From an uncultured Pelagimonas sp. (lineage in GTDB: Bacteria; Pseudomonadota; Alphaproteobacteria; Rhodobacterales; Rhodobacteraceae): DNA of 64,000 nucleotides. A model generated the notes under the pieces. That model was not told where the DNA came from. It saw only the letters and a list, made by a program, of their open reading frames with translations, and did not search any database. Positions 63,319-64,000 of this stretch are shown here, piece after piece. Both the position numbers and the translations under genes were made by a program. Numbering within the stretch: the stretch's first letter is position 1; each line of letters opens with the position of its first letter. The stretch is from assembly GCA_947499735.1 (NCBI GenBank), contig CANMPP010000001.1:744001-808000 (forward strand), in the 5' to 3' direction.

Positions 63319-63588
63319 ATGGCACATAAAAAAGCAGGTGGTTCATCCCGTAACGGTCGCGACTCCGCTGGACGCCGTCTTGGCGTAAAGCTGTACGGTG
63401 GCGAACTCGCGATTCCGGGCAACATCATTGCACGTCAGCGTGGCACAAAGTTTTGGCCAGGCGCGGGCGTCGGCATGGGTAAAGATCACACGATCTTTGC
63501 AACTGTCGAAGGCAACGTAAAGTTCCACAAAGGTCTAAAAGGCCGCACATTTATTTCGGTCCTGCCACAAGCTGAGGCCGCTGAGTAA
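63319..63588 (+). CDS. rpmA: 50S ribosomal protein L27
   Basis: An 89-residue L27. The conserved N-terminus [20 protein letters not shown] and the [16 protein letters not shown]-like segment ([20 protein letters not shown]) are present. Its N-terminal tail reaches the peptidyl-transferase centre. It starts 6 bp after rplU with GGAG just upstream. Confidence 0.98.
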   Translation: MAHKKAGGSSRNGRDSAGRRLGVKLYGGELAIPGNIIARQRGTKFWPGAGVGMGKDHTIFATVEGNVKFHKGLKGRTFISVLPQAEAAE

Positions 63589-63613
63589 GCCGATCTAAAG
63601 TTTTGACAGACTA

Positions 63614-63645
63614 TAAGGGGATCGGCGCATAGGCCGGTCCCCTTA
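63614..63645 (+). terminator. Hairpin terminator of the rplU-rpmA operon
   Basis: A 13-bp stem (TAAGGGGATCGGC pairing with GCCGGTCCCCTTA, one G-U pair) and a 6-nt loop lie 25 bp past the rpmA stop. The following CTTATTT is only partly T-rich. Confidence 0.8.
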
Positions 63646-63744
63646 CTTATTTCACGAGGGGGCGGTATTTGCGCCAACCACAGCAGAACGCTGTTCCCAC
63701 ATAAATTAAGTCAGTCAGCCAAATGCACGAGAGGAGTTGTGCAG

Positions 63745-64000
63745 ATGAGCATTGAGACTATGACATTCCAGCCGGTTATTGAAACCGCGCGTTTTGATCT
63801 TCGCCCCATCCGTCAATCGGATATGGGCCTTTGGTCGCTTTATATTGGCGACGAACGTGTTGCGCGCATGGTGCCCCATATCGCGCATCCGCTGCCCCCT
63901 GGTGCAGGCGAGGCATTCGTAGCCCGCGCAACCAATCCCGATCGCGACAAAGAATTTTGGGTGATGGATGCCACCAAAGTCGGCGGTGCCGAATTGATGG
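63745..64000 (+). CDS. GNAT family N-acetyltransferase, N-terminal part
   Basis: The reading frame runs off the window after 85 residues. It begins MSIETMTFQPVIETARFDLR, then PIRQSDMGLWSLYIGDERVA, the usual N-terminal beta strand and helix of the RimJ/RimL-like GNAT branch (ETxRxxLRPxxxxD). The acetyl-CoA-binding motif lies beyond the end. GAGGAG is just upstream of the ATG. The substrate is unknown. Confidence 0.75.
   Translation, partial: MSIETMTFQPVIETARFDLRPIRQSDMGLWSLYIGDERVARMVPHIAHPLPPGAGEAFVARATNPDRDKEFWVMDATKVGGAELM

Overview
The window reads as chromosome of a marine alphaproteobacterium of the Rhodobacterales (Roseobacter group). The evidence is a complete RcGTA-type gene transfer agent cluster in canonical order, a ribosomal protein L21 with the long C-terminal extension seen in this group, the cobS/cobT aerobic cobaltochelatase genes beside bolA and a J-domain gene, and orphan eutBC. 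GC content looks moderate by eye. No rRNA, tRNA, CRISPR array, insertion sequence or integrase was found.

Layout. 1-8.5 kb: end of a dienelactone hydrolase gene, LOG-family hydrolase, LysM envelope protein, Atm1-type ABC exporter, retropepsin-like protease, EamA transporter, ABC-F ATPase and ndk. 8.5-13.2 kb: a NIT-domain chemoreceptor, a TfoX C-terminal-domain protein, a PEP mutase/isocitrate lyase-family enzyme and an aminotransferase. 13.4-27.7 kb: the gene transfer agent, from small terminase through portal, protease, capsid, connectors, tail tube, tape measure, hub, NlpC/P60 peptidase and the giant TIM-barrel baseplate protein. Many of its genes overlap by ATGA. 27.9-36.2 kb: cysE, an FtsB-like gene, a ClC channel, a LysR regulator divergent from a desaturase/TIM-barrel pair, then eutBC. 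36.3-45.9 kb: SH3 protein, secreted serine protease, DUF427 gene, M24 aminopeptidase, cobT, a small exported protein, cobS, J-domain gene, bolA and a DUF4177 gene. 46.1-47.7 kb: an unrecognised 532-residue protein with a C-terminal membrane helix that looks accessory. 47.9-57 kb: gatB, an unrecognised 480-residue protein, lytic transglycosylase, acyltransferase and a pepN-SDR-membrane protein operon. 57-64 kb: an ammonium transporter fused to a chemoreceptor signalling module, a hexapeptide acyltransferase/SGNH pair, a DUF2059 gene, rplU-rpmA and the start of a GNAT gene.

How the genes work together. The GTA genes form one particle-making unit. Two chemoreceptors, one with a predicted nitrate/nitrite-sensing domain and one built on an intact Amt channel, suggest taxis to inorganic nitrogen. 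EutBC would release ammonia from ethanolamine. CobS and CobT are the ATPase and vWA subunits of the chelatase that makes cobalamin, the cofactor EutBC needs, although CobN lies outside the window. The rest is mostly housekeeping and envelope functions.

Most notable items: the Amt-chemoreceptor fusion with a hairpin abutting its start region, the unrecognised gene at 46105-47703, and the long out-of-frame overlap between the two terminase genes. Family assignments rest on motif recognition and were not tested by database search.
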